A stretch of DNA of 64,000 bases from an uncultured Sphingomonas sp. (GTDB taxonomy: Bacteria > Pseudomonadota > Alphaproteobacteria > Sphingomonadales > Sphingomonadaceae): positions 36,220 to 100,219 of the forward strand of contig NZ_CAJYTI010000033.1 of the NCBI RefSeq assembly GCF_913777625.1, given 5' to 3'. The notes under the pieces were generated by a model. That model was not told where the DNA came from and did no database searches. It was given only the letters and a program-made list of their open reading frames with translations. Positions within the stretch are counted from its first letter, which is position 1, and each line of letters starts with the position of its first letter. Below, piece after piece: positions 27,160 to 36,700 of this stretch. The position numbers were made by a program, and so were the translations under genes.

Positions 27160-27915
27160 TCACCCGGCCGGTGTCGGGTGGCCCAGCGCGGCGCTGATGT
27201 CGGCGGCCGCGGCGCGGACCTCCATCACAATGCCGTCCAGCGCGCCGTCCTCGACATATTGGGCCGGGCTCACCACGCTGATCGCCGCGACGATCCGGCC
27301 GGCGGCATCACGGATCGGCGCCGCGACGGCGCGCAGATCATCGGGCGGCGGGCTGCGGTGGACAACCACACCGCGGCCGCGATCGGCAGCCAGATCGGCG
27401 AGGAAGCTCGGCTGCGGAGACGGGCGGCGGCCGAGCAGCGCGTCGAGCATGCCCGGGGCCTCGTCGAGCAGCAATGCCTTGCCGAGACTGGTTTCGGGCA
27501 GCGGCCGGCGCGTGCCGACCGGCGTCGTCACCACCACGCGCTGCCCGCCGCCGACGCGGTGAAGGTGCACCGAATGGTCGCCGTCACGCTCGCCGAGAAA
27601 GGCCGGCATGTTGGTCGCATCGGCGAGCAGGCGCAGCCGATCGCGCGCCAGTTCGACCACGTTGAGCCGTTCCTGCGCGCGCACCCCCAGCTGCATCAGC
27701 TTGGGACCGAGCCGCAGGGTGCCGTCGCGCTCGCCGACCGCAAAGCCGCGATCGATCAGCGCCAGCGCCAGTCGGCGCGCCGTCGACACGGTGAGCCCCG
27801 ATCCCGCGGCCAGCTCGCGCACGGTGTGCGGCCGCTCCGCAAGCAGGTCCAGCAGGTCCAGTCCGCGTTCGAGCGTCTGCGTCCCAGCCCGTCCGGCGGC
27901 CTTTTCGTCGGTCAT
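27160..27915 (-). CDS. IclR-family regulator (second in the rhamnose region)
   Basis: A 251-residue IclR protein with helix-turn-helix (ERGLDLLDLLAERPHTVRELAAGSGLTVSTARRLALALIDRGF) and effector domain (SLGKALLLDEAPG, RAVAAPIRDAAGRIVAAISVVS). It is a distant paralogue of the regulator at 18478. ATG 27915 follows AAAGGGAT; the longer frame to 28023 is rejected for its lack of such a site. It is convergent with the TonB receptor and divergent from a small barrel protein. Both genes are possible targets. Confidence 0.88.
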   Translation of the reverse strand: MTDEKAAGRAGTQTLERGLDLLDLLAERPHTVRELAAGSGLTVSTARRLALALIDRGFAVGERDGTLRLGPKLMQLGVRAQERLNVVELARDRLRLLADATNMPAFLGERDGDHSVHLHRVGGGQRVVVTTPVGTRRPLPETSLGKALLLDEAPGMLDALLGRRPSPQPSFLADLAADRGRGVVVHRSPPPDDLRAVAAPIRDAAGRIVAAISVVSPAQYVEDGALDGIVMEVRAAAADISAALGHPTPAG

Positions 27916-28105
27916 GCGATCCCTTTGCCTGCGCGTCTCAGGCGCAGGACTAGGCAGCTGCGGAGGCGCGGTAAAGTGGCTTGGAACGGCCAATGCCGTC
28001 CATCTGTCAGCTACCGTCTGCAAGCCGTTGATCGTAATTTAGGATTTCGCGGCCAGGAATGTCGGGACGCGCCCGCGGGGCGGCGCGGATCGACAGGGGA
28101 TGGGG

Positions 28106-28759
28106 ATGCGGTTTGCACTGATCGCGGCGGCGCTTTGCGCGCTTGCCGCACCGGCCTGGGCACAAGGCCGGCTGGAGACACCGGCGGGCGGCGTTCGGCT
28201 CGAACTCGTCGCCGGATGGGATCGGCCGGTGCTGCGTGTCCAGTCGGACGGTAGCGGCGCGATCGGCGCCGGCGAGGTCACCGGCGGCAAGAGCGGGGTC
28301 AGCTATGGCGGCGAGATCGGCTATGACGTCGCGACCAGCGCATCGACCTTCGTCGGCGGCTATGCCGGCGTTGCAGGATCGACCGCAGCGTTCTGCACCG
28401 CACCCTCGGCCATCCTCCAGAGCTGCCTCGATGCCGGCCGCAACCTGACGCTCGGCCTGCGCGCCGGGTTGATGTCGCGCGGCGTCGCCTTCTACGCCAA
28501 GGGCGGCTGGTCGAACGCGCAGATCAACGCCGAGACGAGGAGCAGCCTGGTGCCGGCGTTCAACGCCGCAGGTTCGGATACGCTCGACGGCTTTCATGTC
28601 GGGCTGGGCCTGCAGGCGCGCCTGCCCGGCCGCGCCTATGCCAAGCTGGAATATGTGTTCACCAACTATAACGGCTACGAATATGTGGTCGGCGGGTCGC
28701 GGATAAAGGCGGACTTCGATCGCCACCAGATCAGCGGCGGCCTGGGCGTTCGTTTCTAG
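28106..28759 (+). CDS. Outer-membrane beta-barrel protein (porin/OmpA-like)
   Basis: A 217-residue protein with a signal peptide (MRFALIAAALCALAAPAWAQ), alternating aromatic/polar strands and a terminal GLGVRF, the usual barrel-assembly signature. It resembles the small Omp25/opacity-type barrels of alphaproteobacteria. ATG 28106 is chosen because AGGGG lies 6 bases upstream; ATG 28100 lies directly against that site. Two cysteines (AFCTAP, SCLDAG) could form a disulfide in a loop. Its function is unknown. It converges with the LacI gene, sharing 4 bases. Confidence 0.78.
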   Translation: MRFALIAAALCALAAPAWAQGRLETPAGGVRLELVAGWDRPVLRVQSDGSGAIGAGEVTGGKSGVSYGGEIGYDVATSASTFVGGYAGVAGSTAAFCTAPSAILQSCLDAGRNLTLGLRAGLMSRGVAFYAKGGWSNAQINAETRSSLVPAFNAAGSDTLDGFHVGLGLQARLPGRAYAKLEYVFTNYNGYEYVVGGSRIKADFDRHQISGGLGVRF

Positions 28760-29781
28760 CCCGCGACGGCCGGGCCGCTGCTCTCCCGCAGGATCAGCGT
28801 GTAGGGCAGGCGGCGCGTGCGGTGGCTGGTCGCCGCCTCGTCGCTGCGCGCGGCGCCGTCGAGCAGGTCTACCGCCGCGGCCGCCATTTCGACATGCGGC
28901 TGGCGGACGGTGCTGAGCGGCGGCCAGGCCATGCGGGCGAGGGCGGCGTCGTCGAAGCCGGCGATCGAAAGCTGGTCGGGCACGGCGATGCCGGCACGCA
29001 TCGCCGCCACCAGCACGCCCAGCGCCATCTCGTCATTGGCGGCGAAGATCGCGCTCGGCCGCGGCATCGCCGCCAGCAGCCGTTCGCCGGCATCCAGGCC
29101 GGAGCGGAAGGTGAAATCGCCCTGCAGCGTGCGCTCGGGCGGGACGGCCAACCCCGCCGCCGCCATCGCCGCGTGGAACCCCTCGAGGCGTCGCGCCGCG
29201 GCGTGGTGCTCGGGATTGCCCTGGATAAAGCCGATGTCGCGGTGGCCGAGGGCAATCAGCGCTTCCGTAAGCTCACGGGCGGCGCTGCGCTCGTCCATCT
29301 CGACCGCGGCGGTGCGCTCGGGGAAGTCGCCCGGCGAGATCCGGACCACCGGCACCGCCATGCGCGCGAAGAGGTCGAGCAGTTCGGGCCAATCGCACAG
29401 CGGCGGCGTCAGGATCGCGCCGCCCAGCCGCATCGAGCGCAGCGATGCCTCGCACTCGGCGAGCCAGCTGGCTCGGTCGCGCGTCACCTGCTCGACGACG
29501 AGATGATAGCTGAGCGCCCGGCAGCGGGCGAGGGCGCCGCGCTGCAGATCGGCGGCATAGGCCGAGGCGGGATCGTCGAAATAGAGGCCGATCAGGAAGG
29601 ACCGGGAGCTGGACAGCTCGCGCGCGAACGCGTTGGGGCGGTAGCCGAGCGCATCGACCACCCGCTGCACCGCCTCGCGGACCTCCGGGCGGACATAGGC
29701 TTCGCCGTTGATGACGCGCGACACGGTCTTGGGCGAAACGCCAGCCTTGGCGGCAACATCCTTTAGGGTCAGCGGCTTCAT
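28756..29781 (-). CDS. LacI-family regulator of the GH3/transporter locus
   Basis: A 341-residue LacI protein: helix-turn-helix at residues 3-50 (TLKDVAAKAGVSPKTVSRVINGEAYV) and a periplasmic-binding-protein-like effector domain with ASIFAANDEMALG-type sugar-pocket sequences. It lies 12 bases behind the sugar transporter on the same strand, so the two form an operon. Palindromes of the form GACATCGATGTC before the transporter gene (31066 and 31089) are the likely binding sites, which implies autoregulation and control of the divergent GH3 operon. The effector sugar is unknown. Confidence 0.9.
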   Translation of the reverse strand: MKPLTLKDVAAKAGVSPKTVSRVINGEAYVRPEVREAVQRVVDALGYRPNAFARELSSSRSFLIGLYFDDPASAYAADLQRGALARCRALSYHLVVEQVTRDRASWLAECEASLRSMRLGGAILTPPLCDWPELLDLFARMAVPVVRISPGDFPERTAAVEMDERSAARELTEALIALGHRDIGFIQGNPEHHAAARRLEGFHAAMAAAGLAVPPERTLQGDFTFRSGLDAGERLLAAMPRPSAIFAANDEMALGVLVAAMRAGIAVPDQLSIAGFDDAALARMAWPPLSTVRQPHVEMAAAAVDLLDGAARSDEAATSHRTRRLPYTLILRESSGPAVAG

Positions 29782-29793
29782 GGTTTCGCCAGC

Positions 29794-31011
29794 TTACCGT
29801 CTTGCAGGCGATAGCGCTATCACGCCTGCAAAGGCCGCGATCCCCAGATAGCACAGCAGCGGCAGCCCCAGCGCGGCGGCGAGCCCGAACCGGTCGGCGA
29901 GCGCGCCCGTTGCCAGCGGCACCACCGCGCCGCCGACCACCGTCATGCACAGGATCATCGAGGCATAGGCGGCCGCGCCGCGATCCTCCGGCAGCGCCAG
30001 CGCGAAGATCGTCGGATACATGATCGCGTTGCACAGTCCGACCGCGATCAGGGCGGCGGCGCCGACCGGGCCATGGGCCTGGGTGGCGACGGCAACCAGC
30101 AGCACGGCACCCAGCGCAACGCCAGCAAGGAGCCGCGCAGGGGCGATCCGGGCGAGGCCGAAGGCCCCGGCGAAGCGTCCCAGCATCGCGCCGCCCCAGT
30201 ACAGACTGACCAGCCGGCCCGCGCTGGCCGGGTCTGCCGCCAGGATCGCCGGCAGCGCAAGATAGTTGGCCAGCAGGCTCCCGATCGTCACTTCCGCCCC
30301 GACATAGCCGAACATCGCCACGCTGCCCCAGGCCAGCCGCGGCTCCGCCAGCACGCGGCCGAGCTGGGCCAGCGGCAGCCGGCGCGGGGCGGGATGGTCG
30401 GCGAGCAGGTCGCGGGCGCGCCAGAAGACGAGGCAGAGCCCGGCCAGCACGCACGCGCAACCGAAGAAGGGCAGGGCGAGCGGCAGGCGCCCCAATGCGC
30501 CGGCATAGAGCAGCAGCCCTGCCCCGAGCAGCGGCCCGAGCACCGTGCCGATCGAATTGAACCCCTGCAGCAACGTCAGCCGTGCCGCGCCGCCGCCTTC
30601 GGTCGCAACCAGCGGCTGAACGACATTGGCGGCGATCTGGAGGAACGTGATCCCCGTCGACAGCGCGAGCAGCGCGGCAAGGAGCAGGGGATAACTGCCG
30701 ATCCATGCCGCCCCGCCCAGGGCGATGCAGGCCAGCGTCATCACCGCGAGGCCCGCGGCGATCGCCCGCATATAGCCGGTGCGCACGAGCAGCATCGTGA
30801 TCGGCAGCGCGAACAGCAGATAGCTGGAATGGAAGGCAAACTGGACGAATGCCGCGCGCGTATAGTCGAGTCGGTCGATCAGCGTCAGGCGGGGCACCAG
30901 CAGGCCGACCAGCGCGGTGACGAAGCCGCCCATGAAGAAAATGCCGATCGAGCGGCGGAAGAGCCGCGCCACCATCGCGGCGCGCGCTGGGGAGGGGGAG
31001 GAAACGTGCAC
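29794..31011 (-). CDS. FHS-family sugar:H+ symporter (MFS)
   Basis: A 405-residue, roughly 12-helix MFS protein. The stretches IFFMGGFVTAL, LQIAANVVQPLVATEG, LTLLQGFNSIGTVLGPLLGA and GLCNAIMYPTIFALAL are landmarks of the fucose/glucose-galactose (FucP/GluP) group. It should bring monosaccharides released by the divergent GH3 enzyme across the inner membrane. The start is GTG 31011 with AAGGTG seven bases upstream; ATG 30975 is an alternative without a good site. The LacI gene follows in the same operon. Confidence 0.87.
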   Translation of the reverse strand: MHVSSPSPARAAMVARLFRRSIGIFFMGGFVTALVGLLVPRLTLIDRLDYTRAAFVQFAFHSSYLLFALPITMLLVRTGYMRAIAAGLAVMTLACIALGGAAWIGSYPLLLAALLALSTGITFLQIAANVVQPLVATEGGGAARLTLLQGFNSIGTVLGPLLGAGLLLYAGALGRLPLALPFFGCACVLAGLCLVFWRARDLLADHPAPRRLPLAQLGRVLAEPRLAWGSVAMFGYVGAEVTIGSLLANYLALPAILAADPASAGRLVSLYWGGAMLGRFAGAFGLARIAPARLLAGVALGAVLLVAVATQAHGPVGAAALIAVGLCNAIMYPTIFALALPEDRGAAAYASMILCMTVVGGAVVPLATGALADRFGLAAALGLPLLCYLGIAAFAGVIALSPARR

Positions 31012-31050
31012 CGCGGCACCTTAGCGGGGCGATGCGCGTGCGCAATCGCC

Positions 31051-31100
31051 AGACATGTCTCGCTTGACATCGATGTCAGATTACGACAGACATCGATGTC
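31051..31100. promoter_or_regulatory. Twin LacI operators plus a third palindrome
   Basis: Two palindromes with core GACATCGATGTC (31066-31077, with TGACATCGATGTCA at 31065-31078, and 31089-31100) are repeated 23 bases apart. A third, AGACATGTCT, lies at 31051-31060. The central CG within a long symmetric site is typical of LacI-family operators. They sit 40-90 bases upstream of the transporter start and upstream of the divergent GH3 leader, so one repressor could govern both. The regulator at 28756 is the obvious partner. Confidence 0.75.
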
Positions 31101-31253
31101 AGAAACAGACTCCGTAAAAATACGGATCGTACGGGAGAGGGGACATGCCGGGCATTGCTGCCGTTCGTCGCGCATTCGCGTCGTCGCCTCTCGCGCGCGC
31201 CACATCCTTTCGTTTCCTCCCCTTTCCGGCCCCCTCCTCAAGGGCGGATTACC

Positions 31254-31293
31254 TGCGGCCGTCGCCTGCCCGATGGGCGACGGCCGCATTTTT
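31254..31293 (+). terminator. Intrinsic terminator inside the GH3 leader
   Basis: A perfect 13-base stem (TGCGGCCGTCGCC, 31254-31266, with its complement at 31276-31288), a 9-base loop, then TTTTT at 31289-31293. The T-run gives plus-strand orientation. No called plus-strand gene ends upstream of it, so it must end a short leader transcript or act as an attenuator before the GH3 gene at 31381. Confidence 0.8.
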
Positions 31294-31380
31294 CGACGTC
31301 TTCACGCGCCGCTCCACCTCGCTCGTGCTGCGCGCGGCGAGCGGTGCTGCGCGTCTTCTGCCACAGGAACGCCCCGCTCG

Positions 31381-33624
31381 ATGATCGCTGCCCGCACGCT
31401 TGCCCTGCTCCTGTTGTCGGCGACGGCGCCGGCCGCTCTGGTCGCACAGAGTGCGCCGCAAACGGCCGCCGAGCCCTGGCGGAACCAGAAGCTTTCTCCC
31501 GAAGCGCGTGCAGAAGCTCTCGTCGGCGCGATGACGCGTGCCGAGAAGCTGCAACTGATCCACGGCCTGTTCCCTCCGCGCGCGACGCCGGCGCCCGCCG
31601 ACATGATCCCCTCGGCCGGCTATGTGCCGGGCATTCCCCGGCTCGGCATCCCGACGCTGCGGGAAAGCGACGCCAGTCTCGGCGTCGCCAACCAGGTCGA
31701 GCAGCGCAAGGGTGATGTCGCCACGGCACTGCCCTCGGGCCTCGCCACGGCCGCTACATTCGATGCGGACTTGGCACGCGCGGGCGGCGCGATGATCGGC
31801 GCGGAGGCGCGCGCCAAGACGTTCAACGTGCTGCTCGCCGGTGGCGTGAACCTCACCCGTGACGCCTGGAACGGCCGCAACTTCGAATATCTGGGCGAGG
31901 ATCCGTTGCTCGCCGGCACCATGGCGGGTGCTGCGATCGAGGGAGTCCAGTCCAATCACATCGTCTCGACGATCAAGCACTTCATCCTGAATGCGCAGGA
32001 GACCGGCCGCGCCGTGCTCAATGCGCGGATCGACGAGACCGCGTTGCGCGAAAGCGACCTGCTCGCCTTCGAGATTGCGATCAAGGCGGGCAAGCCCGGC
32101 TCGGTGATGTGCGCCTATAACCGGATCGAGGGCGATTATGCCTGCGAGAGCCACCGCATGCTCACCGACGTGCTGCGCGGCGACTGGCGCTACACCGGCT
32201 GGGTGATGAGCGACTGGGGTGCGGTGCACTCTACCGTCAAGGCGGCGTCCGCCGGGCTCGACCAGGAATCGGGGCAGGAGCTCGACCGCGACATCTATTT
32301 CGCGCCGGACAAGATCGAAGCGGCGATCAAGGCAGGCGCGATTTCGGAGGCGCGGCTGGACGAGATGGTACGCCGCATCCTTACCGGCGTGATCGCCAGC
32401 GGACTGTACGATCATCCGACCCCCGCCACGGCGCAGCCGATCGACTATGCCGCACATGCGCTGGTGGCGCAGCACGTCGCCGAGGCGGGCATGGTGCTGC
32501 TCCGCAACCAGGGCGACCTGCTGCCGCTCGCCCGGACTGCGAAGAAGATCCTGCTGATCGGCGGCCATGCCGATGTCGGCGTGCTTTCCGGCGGGGGGTC
32601 GAGCCAGGTGCGCTCGGTCGGCGGCGCGCCAGTCGAGATCCCGCTGACCAGCGGGGCGGCGGCCTCGTTCGCGCGGGTGACCTGGCACGCCTCGTCGCCG
32701 CTCCAGGCGATCCGGGCCAAGGCGCCCGGTGCGCAAGTGACCTATGTCGACGGCCGCGACCCCGCCGCCGCGGCAGCCGCCGCCAAGCGCGCGGATGTCG
32801 TTGTGGTGTTCGCGACGCAGTGGACGACCGAGGCGCAGGACGTCGACTCGCTTGCGCTGCCGGACGGGCAGGATGCATTGATTGCCGCCGTCGCCAAGGC
32901 CAATGCGAAGACCGTCGTGGTGCTCGAAACCGGCGGGCCGGTGTTGATGCCCTGGCTCGACCAGGTGCCCGCCGTGCTCCAGGCCTGGTATCCGGGCCAG
33001 CGCGGCGGCGAGGCGATCGCCGGCATCCTGTTCGGGGACGTAAACCCCTCCGGCCGCCTGCCGATCAGCTTCCCGAAGAGCGCCGAGCAACTGCCCCGGC
33101 CGAAGCCGGTGGTGCCGGCCGGGCTCAACGCCAATGCGGCGAGCGACGCGGGCGCTGGCGACGGCAGCACGCTGCCGAGCTGGGATGTGACGTATAGCGA
33201 GGGCGCCAATGTCGGGTATCGCTGGTACGCCGCGCAGGGCACCAAGCCGCTGTTCCCGTTCGGCTATGGCCTCAGCTACACTCGCTTCGCCTTCTCGGCC
33301 GTGCGTTTTTCGGGCGGTGCCACACCTGCGGTGACGTTCACCGTCCGCAACCAGGGCGCGCGCGCCGGCGCGGTGGTACCGCAGCTCTATGTCACCGATG
33401 CGCAGGGCGGCGCGGCGCGGCTGGCCGGCTGGAAGCGCCAATGGCTGAAGCCCGGCGAGGCCGCGCAAGTGACGCTGGCGGCCGCACCGCATGCGCTCGC
33501 GCACTGGCGGAACGGGCGCTGGGTGATTGCGCCCGGCCGCTACCGCTTGGCGCTTGCCCAGGATTCCGCCGCCCCCGCGTTCCAGCAGGCGGTAGATGTA
33601 CCCGCAGGAGAAGTTTCCGATTGA
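31381..33624 (+). CDS. Glycoside hydrolase family 3, secreted
   Basis: A 747-residue GH3 enzyme (beta-glucosidase/beta-xylosidase group). A signal peptide ends near ALVAQS. The TIM-like domain has LRESD, NFEYLGEDP, IKHF (Lys199-His200) and the nucleophile Asp278 in GWVMSDWGA. The second domain spans about residues 370-600, and a C-terminal fibronectin-like domain follows (PLFPFGYGLSYTRF). It would cut terminal sugars from oligosaccharides in the periplasm. Start ATG 31381. It heads an operon-like series with TonB receptor, SapC and halogenase-like genes. The exact sugar is not readable. Confidence 0.93.
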   Translation: MIAARTLALLLLSATAPAALVAQSAPQTAAEPWRNQKLSPEARAEALVGAMTRAEKLQLIHGLFPPRATPAPADMIPSAGYVPGIPRLGIPTLRESDASLGVANQVEQRKGDVATALPSGLATAATFDADLARAGGAMIGAEARAKTFNVLLAGGVNLTRDAWNGRNFEYLGEDPLLAGTMAGAAIEGVQSNHIVSTIKHFILNAQETGRAVLNARIDETALRESDLLAFEIAIKAGKPGSVMCAYNRIEGDYACESHRMLTDVLRGDWRYTGWVMSDWGAVHSTVKAASAGLDQESGQELDRDIYFAPDKIEAAIKAGAISEARLDEMVRRILTGVIASGLYDHPTPATAQPIDYAAHALVAQHVAEAGMVLLRNQGDLLPLARTAKKILLIGGHADVGVLSGGGSSQVRSVGGAPVEIPLTSGAAASFARVTWHASSPLQAIRAKAPGAQVTYVDGRDPAAAAAAAKRADVVVVFATQWTTEAQDVDSLALPDGQDALIAAVAKANAKTVVVLETGGPVLMPWLDQVPAVLQAWYPGQRGGEAIAGILFGDVNPSGRLPISFPKSAEQLPRPKPVVPAGLNANAASDAGAGDGSTLPSWDVTYSEGANVGYRWYAAQGTKPLFPFGYGLSYTRFAFSAVRFSGGATPAVTFTVRNQGARAGAVVPQLYVTDAQGGAARLAGWKRQWLKPGEAAQVTLAAAPHALAHWRNGRWVIAPGRYRLALAQDSAAPAFQQAVDVPAGEVSD

Positions 33625-33660
33625 AAACAAAACGAAAGGGGTGAATGTGAAGAAAAGACG

Positions 33661-33672
33661 GACAACGTTGTC
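33661..33672. promoter_or_regulatory. Palindrome GACAACGTTGTC upstream of TonB receptor
   Basis: A perfect 12-base palindrome with central CG, 69 bases before the receptor start at 33741. It keeps the outer GACA/TGTC and the central CG of the GACATCGATGTC sites at 31066 and 31089, so the same LacI protein or a paralogue may bind it. It lies in the 116-base gap after the GH3 gene, which suggests the receptor has its own regulated promoter. Confidence 0.6.
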
Positions 33673-33740
33673 GCCGGAAGCTGCCGGTATTCAGCGGACA
33701 AATCGGGCCTAAGGGCCGGTTCAGGAGGGGAGAAAACCCA

Positions 33741-36700
33741 ATGCGTATGACCTACGCCGCGCGCCTTCGCGCGGCTTCCATGCTTGCCGTTGCCACGGCG
33801 CTCGCCGTGCCCGGCATCGCCGCGGCGCAGACCAGCGGCGCCACCGACTCGCCCGCCGCGCAGGACGCGCCCCAGGATGGCGGCGAAATCGTCGTCACCG
33901 GCATCCGCGCCTCGCTCGAGCGCTCGATCGCGATCAAGCGCGACTCGACCGGCATCGTCGACGCGATCTCGGCCGAAGACATCGGCAAGTTCGCCAATAC
34001 CAACCTGGCGGAATCGCTCCAGCGCATCACCGGCGTCTCGATCGACCGCGTCAACGGCGAAGGCTCGACCGTCACCGTCCGCGGCTTCGGCGCGCAGTAC
34101 AACATGGTGACGCTGAACGGCCGCCAGCTCGCGGCTTCCAACATCGTCGCGGTGGGCGGCGACCAGGGCGGTGACGGCGCCGGCGGCTTCGGCCGTTCGT
34201 TCGACTTTGCGAACCTCGCCTCCGAAGGCGTGAAGACGCTGGAGGTCTACAAGACCGGCCGCGCGGCGATCCCCTCGGGCGGCATCGGCGCGACGATCAA
34301 CATCGTCGGCGTTCGCCCGCTCGACCGTCCGGCGGGCTTCACCGGCTCGGTCGGCGCCAAGGCGAGCTACGACACCTCGGCCGACGATTGCATCAGCTGC
34401 GGCGCGCATGTGACGCCGGAATTCTCCGGCATCGCCAGCTGGAGCGACGCGGACCAGAAGTTTGGCGTGAGCCTGTTCGGCAGCTACCAGAAGCGCAATT
34501 TCAGCTTCCCGAGCCAGGCGAACAACTATTGGAACATGCCCCGCCTGTCCGACTTCCTTGATCCGTCCAAGGGCTATGTGACGGCCGGTACCAAGATCAA
34601 CAACAAGCCGGCCGATGGGAACACGCTGGTCGCGGTGCCGGACGACTATCGCCACCACTTCTCGGAAGCGAGCCGCGAGCGCATCAACGGCCAGGCCGTG
34701 CTGCAATATCGTCCGTCGGACAGCATGACCTTCACGGTCGACGGCCTGTTCGCCCAGCTGCGCTCGTCGGAGCGCCGTTCGTCCCAGTCCAACTGGTTCT
34801 CCAAGCCGTTCGACGAAGTCACCTTCGACGATTCGAGCAACGGCATCGCCACGACCAAATATCTCCACGAGACGCTGCCGGGCGTGAAGGACGAAGGCTT
34901 CGAGAACGCCTATCGCGCGCAGAAGAACCGGCTGTGGGATATCGGCGGCAACCTGAAGTGGCAGCTGGCCGACAATTTCACCGTCAACATCGACGGCCAT
35001 TTCGGCAAGGCCGAGAGCCTGCCCGACAACCCCAACGGCCAGACCTCGACCACGGTCGCCTTCAACGGCAACATCGTGACCTCGCACGGCCTGACCTGGG
35101 ACAATGACGGCTTCCCGACCCAAACGCTGACGATCAACGACTGCTACAAGCAGACGACGCCGAAGGGCGTTCCGTTCACCAACGGCAATTGCAATGGCGT
35201 GTTCGACGCGGGCGATCTCTCGGCCGCGGTGCAGCGCCAGTTCGCGTCGACGCAGACGCAGAAGATCAAGGAGGGCCGCATCGACGCAGGCTGGGATCTG
35301 GGTGGCGGCAGCCGCTTCGACTTCGGCGGCGACTGGCGCAGCACCGACACGCGCCAGACCCAGTATAATACCCGCCAGGTGCTGGGCGACTGGAACAACG
35401 CGCTGCCGCCGGACGTCGCGGCCTTCGCGCCGGGTACCGTCCAGCAATATTGCCTGGTCTGCCAGTTCCACCACAACAACGCGACCGCCGATGCGGTGGG
35501 CAAGGTCGCCTGGCGCGCCGAGGATACGACCAAGCTCTACAACGCGCTGTACAACCACTATGTCGGCATCACCAACGACGGCATCAATCACCAGAACATC
35601 ATCGATGCCAACAACGACAACCGGGTGAAGGAAGACATCTGGGCGGCCTATGGCCAGCTCACCTGGAAGGGCGAACTGGGCGGCCGCAACGCAACCCTCG
35701 TCGCCGGCATGCGCTACGAGCACACCAAGGTGAAGTCGGTCTCCTACCAGACGGTGCCGCTGGCGATCGTGTGGGAAGCGGACAATGACTTCTCGGTGCT
35801 CAACTCGGCGGACCAGCAGGCGGTGAACGGCCGTGGCAGCTACGACAATCTGCTGCCGCAGATCGACTTCCAGATCGAAGCCGCCAAGAACCTGATCGGC
35901 CGCGTCTCGTACAGCAAGACGATCTCGCGTGCGCCGTACGGCAACCTGTTCGCCTCGACCGGTGCGGGTGCGCTCAACAACCCGACCTCGCTGGGCGGCG
36001 TTGCGACCGGCAACCAGAACAATCCGGCGCTCAAGCCGCTGGATTCGGATAACTTCGACATTTCGCTCGAATGGTATCCGCGCCGCGACGTGTATCTGTC
36101 GGTCGGCTTCTTCGACAAGCGGGTGCACAACTTCATCGGCAACACGGTGGTCCAGCGCAACCTGTTCGGCCTGCGCGACCCGACCGCGGGTCCGCTGGCG
36201 ACGTCGGCGCGCAACATCGTCACCGGGCTCGGCGGCGACATCAGCAACGTCAACCTGTTCACCAGCGCGGCGATCCTGCAGAAGTACGGCGGCAACGTCG
36301 CCCAGGCGACGCAGGAGCTGCAGGCCAACTACGTGCCGGCGACCCGGACCTTCGGTTCGACCTATATCAGCAACACGCTCGCCGCGATCGACGTGCTGCC
36401 GACGGCGGCCGACCCGCTGCTCAACTTCGCGGTGAACACGCCGATCAACAACAAGGACGCCGAGATCTACGGCGTCGAGCTCGCCGGCCAGTATTTCCTC
36501 GGCAATACCGGTTTCGGTATCGCCGCGAGCTACACGCTGGTGCGCGGCAATATCGGCTTCGACATCACCGCCGATCCGACGGCCAACCAGTTCGCGCTGG
36601 TCGGCCTGAGCGACACCGCCAACGCCACGCTGATCTACGACAAGCACGGCATCTCGGCACGCCTTTCGTACAACTGGCGCGGCAAGTTCCTGAGCGACGT

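Larger units (their letters stand above)
31012..31380. other. Divergent control region and GH3 leader
   Basis: This 369-base gap between the transporter and GH3 genes is not empty. From left to right it holds the LacI palindromes, a CCGTA-AAAA-TACGG inverted repeat (31112-31125), a strong ribosome-binding site (GGAGAGGGG, 31134-31142) before ATG 31145, and an intrinsic terminator (31254-31293). The open frame from ATG 31145 runs 79 codons and its stop overlaps the GH3 start (ATGA at 31381). Its composition looks non-protein-like, so it is not called as a gene, but the leader is organised enough to suggest a small RNA or attenuation. Confidence 0.6.

Noticed and set aside
31145..31384. 79-codon frame with a strong ribosome-binding site ending on the GH3 start
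   Set aside because: Its Arg/Ala/Pro/Ser-rich composition is unlike a protein and it contains the terminator hairpin. It is kept as a possible leader frame in the findings, not called as a gene.
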